From: Thiohalospira halophila DSM 15071
Lineage (GTDB): Bacteria > Pseudomonadota > Gammaproteobacteria > Thiohalospirales > Thiohalospiraceae
Assembly: GCF_900112605.1 (NCBI RefSeq)
Contig: NZ_FOMJ01000005.1
Span: forward strand, 83,199 to 147,198
Reading direction: 5' to 3'
Length of the DNA: 64,000 nt
The position numbers and the translations under genes were made by a program. Every line of letters begins with the position of its first letter. Positions within the stretch are counted from its first letter, which is position 1. The notes below the pieces were generated by a model. That model saw only the letters and a list, made by a program, of their open reading frames with translations, was not told the DNA's origin and did not search any database. Positions 52,871 through 61,814 of the stretch are shown piece after piece.

Positions 52871-53554
52871 ATGGGCGATGTAGCCGCGGACGTGGCCAGG
52901 GTGCGCCGCCGGGTGGAGACCGCGGCCCGGGCCGCCGACCGCGACCCGGCCACCATCACCCTGCTGGCGGTGAGCAAGTACCACCCGGCCAGCGCGGTGC
53001 GCCAGGCGCTGGCCGCCGGCTGCCACGACCTCGGCGAGAGCTACGCCGACGAGGGGGTGGCCAAGCAGGCCGAGGTGGCCGACGCCACCGCCGTCTGGCA
53101 CTTCATCGGCCCGCTGCAATCGAACAAGACCCGGCTGGTGGCCGAGCACTTCGACTGGGTCCACAGTGTGGACCGGCTGAAGATCGCCCGGCGGCTGTCG
53201 GAGCAACGGCCGGCGGAGCGCGGGCCGCTGCCGGTCTGTCTGCAGGTGAACATCTCCGGCGAGGCGAGCAAGTCCGGCGCCGACCCGGCCGAGGTGCCGG
53301 AGCTGGCGGCCGCGGTGGCCGAACTGCCCGGCCTGACGCTGCGCGGCCTCATGGCCCTCCCGGCGCGGGCGACCGACCCGGAGGCGCAGCGCCGGCCCTT
53401 TGCGGCCCTGCGCGGCCTGCGGGACGAGCTGAACGCTCGCGGACTGGCGCTGGACACCCTCTCCATGGGGATGTCCGGCGACCTGGAGGCCGCCATCGCC
53501 GAGGGCGCCACCCACGTCCGCGTGGGGACCGATATCTTCGGCCCCCGGCCCTAG
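52871..53554 (+). CDS. yggS: YggS/PROSC-family PLP homeostasis protein
   Basis: A 227-residue single-domain PLP-binding TIM-barrel protein that buffers intracellular PLP; no enzymatic activity is established for the family. The PLP Lys lies in LLAVSKYHPA; GESYADEGVAK, WHFIGPLQSNK and LSMGMSGDLEAAI are typical. It is adjacent to proC as in most proteobacteria. Confidence 0.96.
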   Translation: MGDVAADVARVRRRVETAARAADRDPATITLLAVSKYHPASAVRQALAAGCHDLGESYADEGVAKQAEVADATAVWHFIGPLQSNKTRLVAEHFDWVHSVDRLKIARRLSEQRPAERGPLPVCLQVNISGEASKSGADPAEVPELAAAVAELPGLTLRGLMALPARATDPEAQRRPFAALRGLRDELNARGLALDTLSMGMSGDLEAAIAEGATHVRVGTDIFGPRP

Positions 53555-53590
53555 CCGGGGCGACCCGAACCGCAACCAGGAGGAGACGGC

Positions 53591-54418
53591 ATGCAGGACC
53601 TGACCATCGGCTTCATCGGCGGCGGCAACATGGCGCGCAGCCTCATCGGCGGCCTCATCGCCGACGGCGTCGCCGCCGAGAACATCATGGTGGCCGATCC
53701 CGACGAGGGGCACTGCCGCGCGCTCACCGCCGAGTTCGGCATCGCCACCCGCCACGACAACGCCGCCGTGGCCAGCACCGCGGATGTCGTGGTCCTGGCG
53801 GTGAAGCCCCAGCTCCTCCACGAGGTGGCCACCGGCCTGGCCGAGCTGGCCGGCCCCGGCAACCGGCTCTTCCTCTCCGTGGCCGCCGGGGTGCGGGCGG
53901 CCGACATCGAGCGCTGGCTGGGCGAGGGCACGCCGCTGGTCCGGGCCATGCCCAACACCCCGGCCCTGGTGCAGAGCGGCGCCACGGGACTGTTCGGCAA
54001 CGCCAATACCACCGAGCAGCAGCGCGAGGCAGCGGAGGCCATCCTGCGCGCGGTGGGGCTGACCCTCTGGGTGGACGAGGAGGCGAAGCTGGACGCCATC
54101 ACCGCCATCTCCGGTAGTGGCCCGGCCTACTTCTTCGCCTTCATGGAGGCGCTGGAGGGCGCCGGCGAGAAGCTTGGGCTGGAGCGGGAACAGGCGCGGC
54201 TGCTGGCGGTGCAGACCGCCTTCGGCGCCGCCAAGATGGCCCTGGAGAGCCCGGACGAACCGGGGACGCTGCGCGAGCGGGTGACCTCGCCGGGCGGCAC
54301 CACCGAACGCGCCCTGGAGGTCCTGGAGGCCGGGGGCATGCGCGATCTCGTGAATGATGCCACCGCCGCCGCCCGCGAGCGCGCCGGCGAGCTGGCCGAC
54401 CTGCTGGGGGAAAACTGA
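53591..54418 (+). CDS. proC: Pyrroline-5-carboxylate reductase
   Basis: This is the last enzyme of proline synthesis (275 residues), reducing P5C with NAD(P)H. Rossmann motif GFIGGGNMARSLIGGL, then VLAVKPQ and VRAMPNTPALV, and the C-terminal dimer domain with AISGSGPAYFFAFMEAL and VTSPGGTTERAL. GAGGAGA precedes the ATG. yggT follows 4 nt later. Confidence 0.97.
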   Translation: MQDLTIGFIGGGNMARSLIGGLIADGVAAENIMVADPDEGHCRALTAEFGIATRHDNAAVASTADVVVLAVKPQLLHEVATGLAELAGPGNRLFLSVAAGVRAADIERWLGEGTPLVRAMPNTPALVQSGATGLFGNANTTEQQREAAEAILRAVGLTLWVDEEAKLDAITAISGSGPAYFFAFMEALEGAGEKLGLEREQARLLAVQTAFGAAKMALESPDEPGTLRERVTSPGGTTERALEVLEAGGMRDLVNDATAAARERAGELADLLGEN

Positions 54419-54422
54419 CGCC

Positions 54423-55013
54423 ATGGCCGAGCCCTACACCAACAACGCCGCCGCCTTCCTGATCCAGACCCTGTTCGGGCTCTACCTGATGGCGCTCTTC
54501 CTGCGCACCGTCCTCCAGGCGGTGCGCGCCGATCCCCGCAACCCGGTGACCCACTTCCTCATCCGCGCCACCGATCCGGTCCTGCGCCCCCTGCGTACCC
54601 TGCTACCGGAGGTAGGGCGAGTCAGCCTGGCGGCGCTGGTGGCCATGCTGGTCATCCAGGCCCTGGAACTCGGGCTGCTGAGCCTCACGGGCGGCGGCAC
54701 CTGGACCGCCGAGGGGCTGGTGGTCCTGGCCATCGGCCAGCTCCTGGCCCTCGCCATCCAGGTCTGGACCATCGCCATCATCGTCGCGGCGGTACTGAGC
54801 TGGATCGCCGCCGGCGGCGGCATGGGCTACAACCCGGTCTTTGCCCTGCTGGACGAGCTCACTGCCCCCTTGCTGCGCCCGGCCCGGGCCATCCTGCCGG
54901 ACATGGGGGGGCTGGACCTCTCGCCCCTGGTGGTCATCATCGTCCTGCAGCTGTTCAACATCCTGATGGTGGCGCCGGTGCGGGACCTGGGCCTGGTCCT
55001 CATGCGGGGCTGA
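54423..55013 (+). CDS. yggT: YggT-family integral membrane protein
   Basis: A 196-residue membrane protein made of two YGGT repeats, each with a helix pair around an amphipathic segment (HFLIRATDPVLRPLRTLLP and LDELTAPLLRPARAILP are the matching halves). The family is linked to osmotic tolerance and membrane organisation, but its function is unsettled. Between proC and yggU, the usual order. Confidence 0.93.
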   Translation: MAEPYTNNAAAFLIQTLFGLYLMALFLRTVLQAVRADPRNPVTHFLIRATDPVLRPLRTLLPEVGRVSLAALVAMLVIQALELGLLSLTGGGTWTAEGLVVLAIGQLLALAIQVWTIAIIVAAVLSWIAAGGGMGYNPVFALLDELTAPLLRPARAILPDMGGLDLSPLVVIIVLQLFNILMVAPVRDLGLVLMRG

Positions 55014-55016
55014 CCG

Positions 55017-55322
55017 GTGGCCGCCGTCGAGCGCGACGGTGACGACCTGGTGCTCACCCTCCGGGTCCAGCCCCGGGCGAAGAACGACGCCATCGTCGGC
55101 CCCCACGGCGACGCCATCCGGGTGCGGATCACCGCCCCGCCGGTGGAGGGCAAGGCCAACGACCACCTGGGCCGCTTCCTGGCGAAGCGCTTTGGCGTCC
55201 ACCGGCGGGATGTCACCCTGATCAGCGGCGAGTCCGGCCGGGACAAGCGCGTGCGCATCGCCGGCGCCCGGCCGGATGCCGAGCTGGCCGAGCTGCTGGG
55301 GCTGTCTTCCGACCGGGGCTGA
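55017..55322 (+). CDS. yggU: YggU/DUF167-family small protein
   Basis: A 101-residue conserved protein of unknown function. Signature VQPRAKNDAIVG and ITAPPVEGKANDHLGRFLAK, then the SGESGRDKRVRI ending. GTG start 3 nt after the yggT stop. Its family is among the most conserved uncharacterised bacterial proteins and nearly always sits beside yggT. Confidence 0.94.
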   Translation: MAAVERDGDDLVLTLRVQPRAKNDAIVGPHGDAIRVRITAPPVEGKANDHLGRFLAKRFGVHRRDVTLISGESGRDKRVRIAGARPDAELAELLGLSSDRG

Positions 55323-55345
55323 TGCGCCTTGGTGGCTCCGTTTGC

Positions 55346-55375
55346 GAGATTCCCGCCTGCGCGGGAATGACGGGG
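55346..55375. repeat. REP-like palindromic element after yggU
   Basis: TTCCCGC (55350-55356) and GCGGGAA (55361-55367) form a hairpin in the context ATTCCCGC-CTGC-GCGGGAATGACG. This matches the widespread intergenic ATTCCCGC...GCGGGAATGAC element found dispersed in many proteobacterial genomes. It sits in the yggU-metX spacer and could serve as a transcription stop or a transposed (REP/MITE-like) relic. Confidence 0.65.
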
Positions 55376-55487
55376 ATGGGCCAACACCGTCGTTCCGGAT
55401 GGCGCGGGAGGACGTCGGGGATCCGTTGCGTCGATCCGGGCCGCTGTTTAGACTGAAACGCTGTTCATTCCGCGAGGCAGCGGTCCC

Positions 55488-56642
55488 ATGCCGGAGAGCC
55501 TACCGGCCGATTCCGTCGGCCTGGTACAGCCCCAGAGTCTGCATTTCGACCAGCCGCTGGAACTCGACTGCGGGCGGGTTCTGCCCGAGTACGAGCTGGT
55601 CTACGAGACCTACGGCACCCCCAATGCCGACCGCTCCAACGCCATCCTGGTCTGCCATGCCCTGTCGGGCGACCACCACGCCGCCGGCTACAACTCCATG
55701 GAGGACCGCAAGCCCGGCTGGTGGGAGGCCTGTATCGGCCCCGGCAAACCGCTGGATACCAACCGGTTCTTCATCGTCAGCGTGAACAACCTGGGCAGCT
55801 GCAAGGGCTCCTCCGGGCCGAACACCATCAACCCGGAGACCGGCCGCTACTGGGGGCCGGACTTCCCCATCGTCACCGTGCGCGACTGGGTCCACAGCCA
55901 CGCCCGCCTGGCCGATGAACTGGGGATCGAGCAGTGGGCCGCCGTGGTGGGCGGCAGCCTGGGCGGGATGCAGGTGATGCAGTGGGCCATCGACTACCCC
56001 GACCGGCTTCGCCATGCGGTGATCATCGCCGGCGCGCCGCGGCTGTCGGCCCAGAACATCGCCTTCAACGAGGTGGCCCGGCAGGCCATCATGTCGGACC
56101 CCGAATTCCACGACGGCTACTACCTGCAGAAGGGGACGCTCCCGCGGCGCGGCCTGATGCTGGCGCGCATGCTCGGCCACATCACCTACCTCTCCGACGA
56201 GGCCATGCGCGCCAAGTTCGGCCGGGAGCTGCGCACCGACCAGATCAACTTCGGCTACGACGTGGACTTCCAGGTGGAGTCCTACCTGCGCTACCAGGGC
56301 CAGTCCTTCGTCGACCGCTTCGACGCCAACACCTACCTGCTCATGACCCGGGCGCTGGACTACTTCGACCCGGCCGCCGAGCACGACGACGACCTGACCG
56401 CCGCCCTGGCCCCGGTAACCGCCCGCTCCCTGGTGGTCTCCTTCACCAGTGACTGGCGCTTCTCCCCGGAGCGCTCCCGGGAGATCGTCAAGGCGCTGCT
56501 GGACGGCAACAAGTCGGTGGCCTACGCCGAGGTCCAGGCCCACCAGGGGCATGACGCCTTCCTCATGCCCATCGCGCAGTACATGGCCGTCTTCCGCGCC
56601 TATATGGACGAGGTGGCGGCCGAACTGGAGGAAGGGGCATGA
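55488..56642 (+). CDS. metX: Homoserine O-acyltransferase
   Basis: An alpha/beta-hydrolase-fold enzyme (384 residues) activating homoserine for methionine synthesis. The nucleophile elbow is GGSLGGMQ, with [12 protein letters not shown] and the catalytic His in AHQGHDAFL. It is followed by metW with a 4-nt overlap; metX-metW pairs in proteobacteria are commonly succinyltransferases (MetXS) despite the MetX fold, so the acyl donor is uncertain. A candidate promoter patch (CTGTTTAGACTGAAA) lies about 40 nt upstream. Confidence 0.95.
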   Translation: MPESLPADSVGLVQPQSLHFDQPLELDCGRVLPEYELVYETYGTPNADRSNAILVCHALSGDHHAAGYNSMEDRKPGWWEACIGPGKPLDTNRFFIVSVNNLGSCKGSSGPNTINPETGRYWGPDFPIVTVRDWVHSHARLADELGIEQWAAVVGGSLGGMQVMQWAIDYPDRLRHAVIIAGAPRLSAQNIAFNEVARQAIMSDPEFHDGYYLQKGTLPRRGLMLARMLGHITYLSDEAMRAKFGRELRTDQINFGYDVDFQVESYLRYQGQSFVDRFDANTYLLMTRALDYFDPAAEHDDDLTAALAPVTARSLVVSFTSDWRFSPERSREIVKALLDGNKSVAYAEVQAHQGHDAFLMPIAQYMAVFRAYMDEVAAELEEGA

Positions 56643-57256
56643 CCAGCGCCATCGACCGCCGCCCCGATCTCGCCATCATCAGCCGCTGGATCCGCGAGGG
56701 GGCCCGGGTCCTGGACCTGGGCTGCGGTGACGGCACCCTGCTCGACCACCTGCGCTCCAGCAAGGGCGCCGGCGGCTACGGCATCGAGATCGACGACGCC
56801 AACGTCATCGCCTGTATCCGGCAGGGACTCTCGGTAATCCAGTCCGACCTGGACGCCGGCCTCAACGACTTCGACGCCGGCTCCTTCGACTACGTCATCC
56901 TCTCCCAGACCCTGCAGGCGGTACGTTATCCCGACCGTCTGCTGGAGGAGATGATGCGCGTGGGCCAGGAGGGCATTGTCACCTTCCCCAACATGGGCTA
57001 CTGGCGCTACCGCCTGCGGCTGGCGCTCACCGGCCGCATGCCGGTCTCCTCCGCCGCCGCAGCGCCCGGGGAGTGGTACAACACCCCCAACATCCACCTC
57101 TGCACCCTCGCCGACTTCGAGGCGCTGTGCGAGGACATGGGGATCGAGATCCTGGAGATGACGGCGGTGAACTCCGCCCATCGCAGCAACCCCTTCATGC
57201 GTACCTGGCCCAACACCCTGGGCGAGATCGCCCTCTACCGCTTCCGCCGGCGCTGA
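56639..57256 (+). CDS. metW: Methionine biosynthesis protein MetW
   Basis: A 205-residue methyltransferase-like protein that partners MetX in methionine synthesis. Motif [16 protein letters not shown], the [11 protein letters not shown] segment, [28 protein letters not shown] and [11 protein letters not shown] are family hallmarks. A methyl substrate is not established; it is thought to support MetX activity. ATGA overlap with metX. Confidence 0.96.
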   Translation: MTSAIDRRPDLAIISRWIREGARVLDLGCGDGTLLDHLRSSKGAGGYGIEIDDANVIACIRQGLSVIQSDLDAGLNDFDAGSFDYVILSQTLQAVRYPDRLLEEMMRVGQEGIVTFPNMGYWRYRLRLALTGRMPVSSAAAAPGEWYNTPNIHLCTLADFEALCEDMGIEILEMTAVNSAHRSNPFMRTWPNTLGEIALYRFRRR

Positions 57257-57340
57257 CCGGCAAGGGCCGGCCTCGAAACCCGCTCCGGCCTGCTATAGTC
57301 GGAGTGAGGGAACACCAGACCCCAAGGGGAAGGAGGAGCC

Positions 57341-57784
57341 ATGTTCCACCTCGTCCGCATCGCCGCCCTGGCCATCGCCACCAGCTTCGCCCTCCCGGCC
57401 GCTGCCGAGCGCAGCACCGAGGCGGGGGACTGGGTGATCCACTACAACGCCATCGCCACCGAGGATCTCCATCCCAGCGTGGCGGACAACTACGGCATCA
57501 CCCGCAGCCCCACCCGCGGCCTGATCACGGTGACAGTCATGCGGCCCATCATGGGGACCACCGGCGAGCCGCACACGGCCCGGGTGACCGGGACGGCCAG
57601 CAACCTGGCCGGCCAGACCCGCGACCTGAGCCTGCGGGAGGTCCAGGAGGGCAAGGCCGTCTACTACCTGGACACCTTCCGCATCCGTGACGAGGAGACC
57701 CTGGACTTCGAGCTAGAGGTCCGCCCGGATGGCAGCGGCGAGACCCACGCGGTCTCCTTCCGCCAGCAGTTCTTCGTGGACTGA
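57341..57784 (+). CDS. DUF4426-family periplasmic protein
   Basis: A 147-residue exported protein: signal peptide MFHLVRIAALAIATSFALPAAA, then a beta-rich domain (AGDWVIHYNAIATEDLHPSV, RGLITVTVMRP, VYYLDTFRI) ending with FRQQFFVD. A homologue follows metW in Pseudomonas; function unknown. AAGGAGGAG precedes the ATG. TATAGT at about 57293 is a plausible own -10. Confidence 0.85.
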   Translation: MFHLVRIAALAIATSFALPAAAERSTEAGDWVIHYNAIATEDLHPSVADNYGITRSPTRGLITVTVMRPIMGTTGEPHTARVTGTASNLAGQTRDLSLREVQEGKAVYYLDTFRIRDEETLDFELEVRPDGSGETHAVSFRQQFFVD

Positions 57785-57789
57785 CCGGC

Positions 57790-58494
57790 TCAGCCCGTAC
57801 CCGCCGGGGGCGCCATCACGGCGACCCCCACGGTCCAGATCCCGAACAGCACCACCAGCCCGCCGGCCAGGTTCCGCCACAGCGGCCGGCGGACCTGGGT
57901 TGCCAGGGTCGCCGCGAAGACCCCCATCCCCAGCAGCATGGGCAGCGTCCCCAGACCGAAGCTCGCCATGAGCAGCGCCCCCTCCACCATGCCGCCGGCG
58001 GCGATGGCCCAGACCAGGACCGAGTAGACCAGCCCGCAGGGCAGCCAGCCCCAGATGAGTCCCAGCCCCAGCGCCTGCCACGGCGTCTTCACCGGCATGA
58101 GCCGCCGGCCCAGGGGTTCGATGCGCCGCCAGAGCACGCCGCCAGCGCGCTCCAGCTGGGCCAGCCCCTGCCACCAGCCGCCCAGGTAGAGCCCCAGGGC
58201 GACCATGAAGAGCCCCGCCACCACCTGCAGCACCAGCTGGGCCTCGCGCAGGGCGGCGGCGTTGGCGGCGATGAGGCCCACCCCGCCCATGAGCGCCCCG
58301 GCGACGGCGTAGCTGGTGATCCGGCCGACGTTGTAGGCGATGAGGTAGGGCATCATCGCCCCCACGCGGTTGCGGATCGACTCCGGCAGCCCCAGGGTCA
58401 GCGCCCCGACGATGCCGCCGCACATGCCCACGCAGTGCACGCCCCCCATGAGACCCACGAGGAAGGCGGCGAGGTAACTGGCCTCCTGCGCCAT
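57790..58494 (-). CDS. Sulfite exporter TauE/SafE- or UreH_2-type membrane protein
   Basis: A 234-residue integral membrane protein with about six helices and the double Cys motif GVHCVGMCGG near the N-terminus and LPCGLVYSVL in the middle, which define the UreH_2/DsbD-like group often linked to cytochrome oxidase or metal-centre maturation. I prefer ATG 58494 because AGGAG is 8 nt upstream; GTG 58503 would abut it. Co-transcribed with the AmpG-like gene. Confidence 0.85.
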   Translation of the reverse strand: MAQEASYLAAFLVGLMGGVHCVGMCGGIVGALTLGLPESIRNRVGAMMPYLIAYNVGRITSYAVAGALMGGVGLIAANAAALREAQLVLQVVAGLFMVALGLYLGGWWQGLAQLERAGGVLWRRIEPLGRRLMPVKTPWQALGLGLIWGWLPCGLVYSVLVWAIAAGGMVEGALLMASFGLGTLPMLLGMGVFAATLATQVRRPLWRNLAGGLVVLFGIWTVGVAVMAPPAGTG

Positions 58495-58499
58495 GGTGA

Positions 58500-59864
58500 T
58501 CACTCCTGTTCCTTGCCCGGCGCCGCCGGCTGGAACCAGCGGCTGCGCATGAGATGGAGGGCCAGCAGGATGGCGGGCACCCCGGCCACCGCGGCCCAGA
58601 CGAAGAAGACGAAGTAGCCCCAGCCGTCCACCACCCAGCCGGAGAAACCGCCCAGGAACTTCGCCGGCAGGGTCATCAGGGAGCTGAACAGGGCGTACTG
58701 GGTAGCGGTGTAGGCGCTACTGGTCAGCCCCGACAGGTAGGCGATGAAGCAGGCCACGGCGAAGCCGCCGGAGAGGTTGTCGGCACTGATCACCACCGTC
58801 AGCCAGCGGATATCCGGCCCCACCCAGGCCATGGTGGCGAAGAGCAGGTTGGTGGCCGCCACCAGGATGGCACCGACGAAGAGCGGGCGCATGGGCCCCA
58901 GCCGGACCACCACCACCCCGCCCAGCGCCGAGCCCAGGATGGTCATGGCGAAGCCGAAGATCTGGGTGATGTTGGCGATCTCGGTCTTGGTGAAGCCGAG
59001 ATCCAGGTAGAAGGGGTTGGCCATCACCCCCATGGTGATGTCGCTCATGCGGAAGAGGCCGATGAAGGCCAGCACCGTCAGGGCGTGCCAGCCGAAGCGG
59101 CCGAAGAACTCGTCGAAGGGCGCCACCACCGCGCTCATGAACCACGCCCCGGCCACGCGGATCGGGCGGGACCGCCCCGCCGTCCGGGTGAGGAAGCGCC
59201 GCACCCGCCGCTCCGGGGTCACCGCCCGGCGCCCGCCGGAGACCTTCGGCTCGCGCACCACCAGGGTGGTCACGATCCCCACCAGCATGAAGGCGGCCAT
59301 CATCCGGTAGGCGAAGGGCCAGCCGCCGGCGGCGGCGAAGTAGAGCGCCCCCGCCCCCGCCACCAGCAGGGCCACCCGGTAACCGAGGATGTAGGCCGCT
59401 GCCATCCCGCCCTGGAGCCGGGTCTCCGCCGACTCGATGCGGAAGGCATCGATGACCACATCCTGGGTGGCGGCGCCGAAGGCCACCACCAGCGCAAAGA
59501 CCGCTACCCACCCCAACTGCGCCGCGGGGTCGGTGGCGGCCATCCCCGCCAGCCCACCGGCGACACAGAGCTGGGCCACCAGCAGCCACCCCCGCCGGTG
59601 GCCCAGGAGCCGGTGCAGCACCGGCATCCGGATCCGATCGATGAAGGGCGCCCAGATGACCTTGATGGAGTAGGTGATCCCCACCCAGCTGAAGAAGCCG
59701 ATGGCGGTGCGCGAGACCCCGGCCTCGGTAAGCCACGCCGAGAGGGTGGAGAAGACCAGCAGGAAGGGCAGCCCGGCGGAGAAGCCCAGGAAGAGCATGG
59801 CCACCACCGGCGGGTGGCGATAGATGGCGAGGGTGGCAAGCCAGTCGGCAGGACGAAGGGGCAT
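58500..59864 (-). CDS. ampG: AmpG-like major facilitator permease
   Basis: A 454-residue MFS protein with about 12-14 helices. AmpG-like features: LFLGFSAGLPFLLVFSTLSAWL, FFSWVGITYSIKVIWAPFIDR, and VAFGAATQDVVIDAFRIE. AmpG imports anhydromuropeptides from cell-wall turnover for recycling. ATG 59864 gives the expected N-terminus; an upstream in-frame start would extend into the rpoS promoter region. Divergent from rpoS. Confidence 0.9.
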   Translation of the reverse strand: MPLRPADWLATLAIYRHPPVVAMLFLGFSAGLPFLLVFSTLSAWLTEAGVSRTAIGFFSWVGITYSIKVIWAPFIDRIRMPVLHRLLGHRRGWLLVAQLCVAGGLAGMAATDPAAQLGWVAVFALVVAFGAATQDVVIDAFRIESAETRLQGGMAAAYILGYRVALLVAGAGALYFAAAGGWPFAYRMMAAFMLVGIVTTLVVREPKVSGGRRAVTPERRVRRFLTRTAGRSRPIRVAGAWFMSAVVAPFDEFFGRFGWHALTVLAFIGLFRMSDITMGVMANPFYLDLGFTKTEIANITQIFGFAMTILGSALGGVVVVRLGPMRPLFVGAILVAATNLLFATMAWVGPDIRWLTVVISADNLSGGFAVACFIAYLSGLTSSAYTATQYALFSSLMTLPAKFLGGFSGWVVDGWGYFVFFVWAAVAGVPAILLALHLMRSRWFQPAAPGKEQE

Positions 59865-59940
59865 GGGGACTCCGCGGTAACGCGCCGCCATGGTAGCCGC
59901 CCGGCCGGTCGTCGACCACCGCGAGTCCGATGCGGAGGAG

Positions 59941-60072
59941 TTGTCTCCTTTGTTACACAATTATTGTATAAGTTTATGGGTTCACAACGGCCGTAATTCT
60001 TGTACACTGTGTAGAACGTTGGACAGGCAAGACGACTCCACTACATCCCGAACAGCAACTGGGGAGAGACCC
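59941..60072 (+). promoter_or_regulatory. AT-rich promoter region of the rpoS-type gene
   Basis: The spacer is markedly AT-rich. The best candidate is TTCACA (59981-59986), 16 nt, then TACACT (60003-60008). An 11-bp palindrome TACAC-T-GTGTA (60003-60013) overlaps the -10 and may be an operator. Other -10-like boxes (TATAAG at 59967) allow multiple promoters. A leader of about 60 nt precedes the start, with GGGGAGAG as ribosome-binding site. Confidence 0.5.
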
Positions 60073-60984
60073 ATGCTCACCGAAATTCAGGAAGATGAGG
60101 CGACCGTGGAGGACACCGGCGAGGAATTCGTCGCGGAGGAGACCGAGCTCGACACCCAGAGCTTGTACATGCGTGATATCGGCCGGCACGCCCTGCTGGA
60201 CGCCGATAGCGAGCGCGAGCTCGGCCGGCGGGTGCAGGCGGGCGACGAGGCGGCCCGCCAGCAGATGATCCAGGCCAACCTCCGGCTGGTGGTGAAGATC
60301 GCCAACCGCTATGCCCATCGGGGCGTGCCGCTGCTCGACCTCATCGAGGAGGGCAATCTGGGCCTCATCCGGGCGGTGGAGAAGTTCGACCCCGAGCGCG
60401 GCTTCCGCTTCTCCACCTACGCCACCTGGTGGGTCCGGCAGGCGGTGGAGCGGGCCATCATGAATCAGGGCCGCTCGGTCCGGTTCCCCGTCCACGTCGC
60501 CAAGGAGCTGGCGCGCTACCAGTCCACGGTGCGCAAGCTGGCCCAGCGGCAGAGTACCGAGGTGACCCCGGACGACGTGGCCCGGGAGCTGAACGCCGAC
60601 CCCCAGCGGGTGCGCGACCTCATGGGGCAGAGCGCCGACGCCGTCTCCCTGGATGCCGCCTACGGCGACAGCGACGGCGATGGGGCCCCGCTCAAGGACA
60701 CCGTGGCCGACGAGGGCAACGACCCGGCGGAGCTGCTGGGGGACTACGGCCGGGCCGCCGACCTGGACCACTGGCTGGACCAGCTCGACGCCCGCGAGCG
60801 GCAGGTGCTGCGCCTGCGCTTCGGCCTGGATACCGGCGAGTCGGCCACCCTGGAAGAGGTGGGCCGCGAGGTCGGCCTCACCCGGGAGCGCGTCCGCCAG
60901 CTCCAGATCCGGGCGCTGAAGCGGCTCCACGGCATGCTGGGCAGCGCCGCTCCCGAGCCCACCCGGGCGGCCATCGCCAGCTGA
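60073..60984 (+). CDS. rpoS: RpoS-type stationary-phase/stress sigma factor
   Basis: A 303-residue sigma-70-family factor. Region 1.2 ([15 protein letters not shown]), region 2 ([45 protein letters not shown]), [21 protein letters not shown], and region 4 ([26 protein letters not shown]). Length and the ERAIMNQ segment favour RpoS over RpoD or RpoH. The usual nlpD neighbour is absent and pyrE follows instead. It lacks the long region 1.1 of RpoD. Confidence 0.9.
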   Translation: MLTEIQEDEATVEDTGEEFVAEETELDTQSLYMRDIGRHALLDADSERELGRRVQAGDEAARQQMIQANLRLVVKIANRYAHRGVPLLDLIEEGNLGLIRAVEKFDPERGFRFSTYATWWVRQAVERAIMNQGRSVRFPVHVAKELARYQSTVRKLAQRQSTEVTPDDVARELNADPQRVRDLMGQSADAVSLDAAYGDSDGDGAPLKDTVADEGNDPAELLGDYGRAADLDHWLDQLDARERQVLRLRFGLDTGESATLEEVGREVGLTRERVRQLQIRALKRLHGMLGSAAPEPTRAAIAS

Positions 60985-61027
60985 GGGCCCGGATGACCGG
61001 CGAGCCCGGGGACGGTAGAATTCGCCC

Positions 61028-61669
61028 ATGGAAGACTATCAGCGCGAATTCTTCGACCTGGCCCTGGAGTGCGGCGTCCTGCGCTTCGGGGAGTTCACCC
61101 TGAAGTCGGGGCGAGTGAGCCCCTACTTCTTCAACAGCGGCCTGTTCGACCGCGGCAGCCACCTGGCGGCCCTGGGGCGTTTCTACGCCCGCGCCATCGT
61201 GGAGTCGGGGATCCGGGTGGACAGCCTCTTCGGCCCCGCCTACAAGGGGATCCCGCTGGTCTCCACCACCGCCGTCGCCCTGGCCGACCACCACGACCTC
61301 GACCTGCCCTGGGCCTTCAACCGCAAGGAGGCCAAGGACCACGGCGAGGGTGGTCAGCTGGTGGGGGCCCGTCCGGTGGGCGAGACGGTCATCATCGATG
61401 ATGTCGTCTCCGCCGGGACCTCGGTGCGCGAGTCGGTGGAGATCCTGCGCGCGGTCGGCGCCCGTCCGGCCGGCGTCGCCATCGCCCTGGACCGCCGCGA
61501 GCGCGGTCAGGGAGAGCGCGCGGCCGTGGACGAGCTGGCCGACGAGCTGGACCTGAAGATCATCCCCATCGCCGGGCTGGACGAGCTGCTGGAGTTCGTC
61601 GCCGCCCGCCCGGAGGTAGCCCCCTGGCACCAGGCCGTGGCGGACTACCGGGAGCGCTACGGCGCCTGA
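61028..61669 (+). CDS. pyrE: Orotate phosphoribosyltransferase
   Basis: This enzyme makes OMP from orotate and PRPP in pyrimidine synthesis. The 213 residues have the [16 protein letters not shown] substrate loop, [25 protein letters not shown] and the PRPP motif [16 protein letters not shown]. It lies 43 nt after rpoS. It is close to slmA, as in many gammaproteobacteria, with the protease gene between. Confidence 0.97.
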   Translation: MEDYQREFFDLALECGVLRFGEFTLKSGRVSPYFFNSGLFDRGSHLAALGRFYARAIVESGIRVDSLFGPAYKGIPLVSTTAVALADHHDLDLPWAFNRKEAKDHGEGGQLVGARPVGETVIIDDVVSAGTSVRESVEILRAVGARPAGVAIALDRRERGQGERAAVDELADELDLKIIPIAGLDELLEFVAARPEVAPWHQAVADYRERYGA

Positions 61670-61814
61670 CCCACTCCCCTTGAATCCCCGGCCGGTCGCT
61701 CCCAGATGGCGGCCGGCCCGGGAACTCGTGTCTCCTCGGGCTGACGAAAGGCGTCGATCCCGGTCGATCCGGCGATCGCATCTTGCCATCCCGCCCAGGG
61801 AGGACATCGCCACC

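Noticed and set aside
54827-55387. A minus-strand frame reading HSRAGGN near its start
   Set aside because: That peptide is the familiar false translation of the REP-like palindrome at 55346-55375; the remainder is antisense to yggU and yggT.
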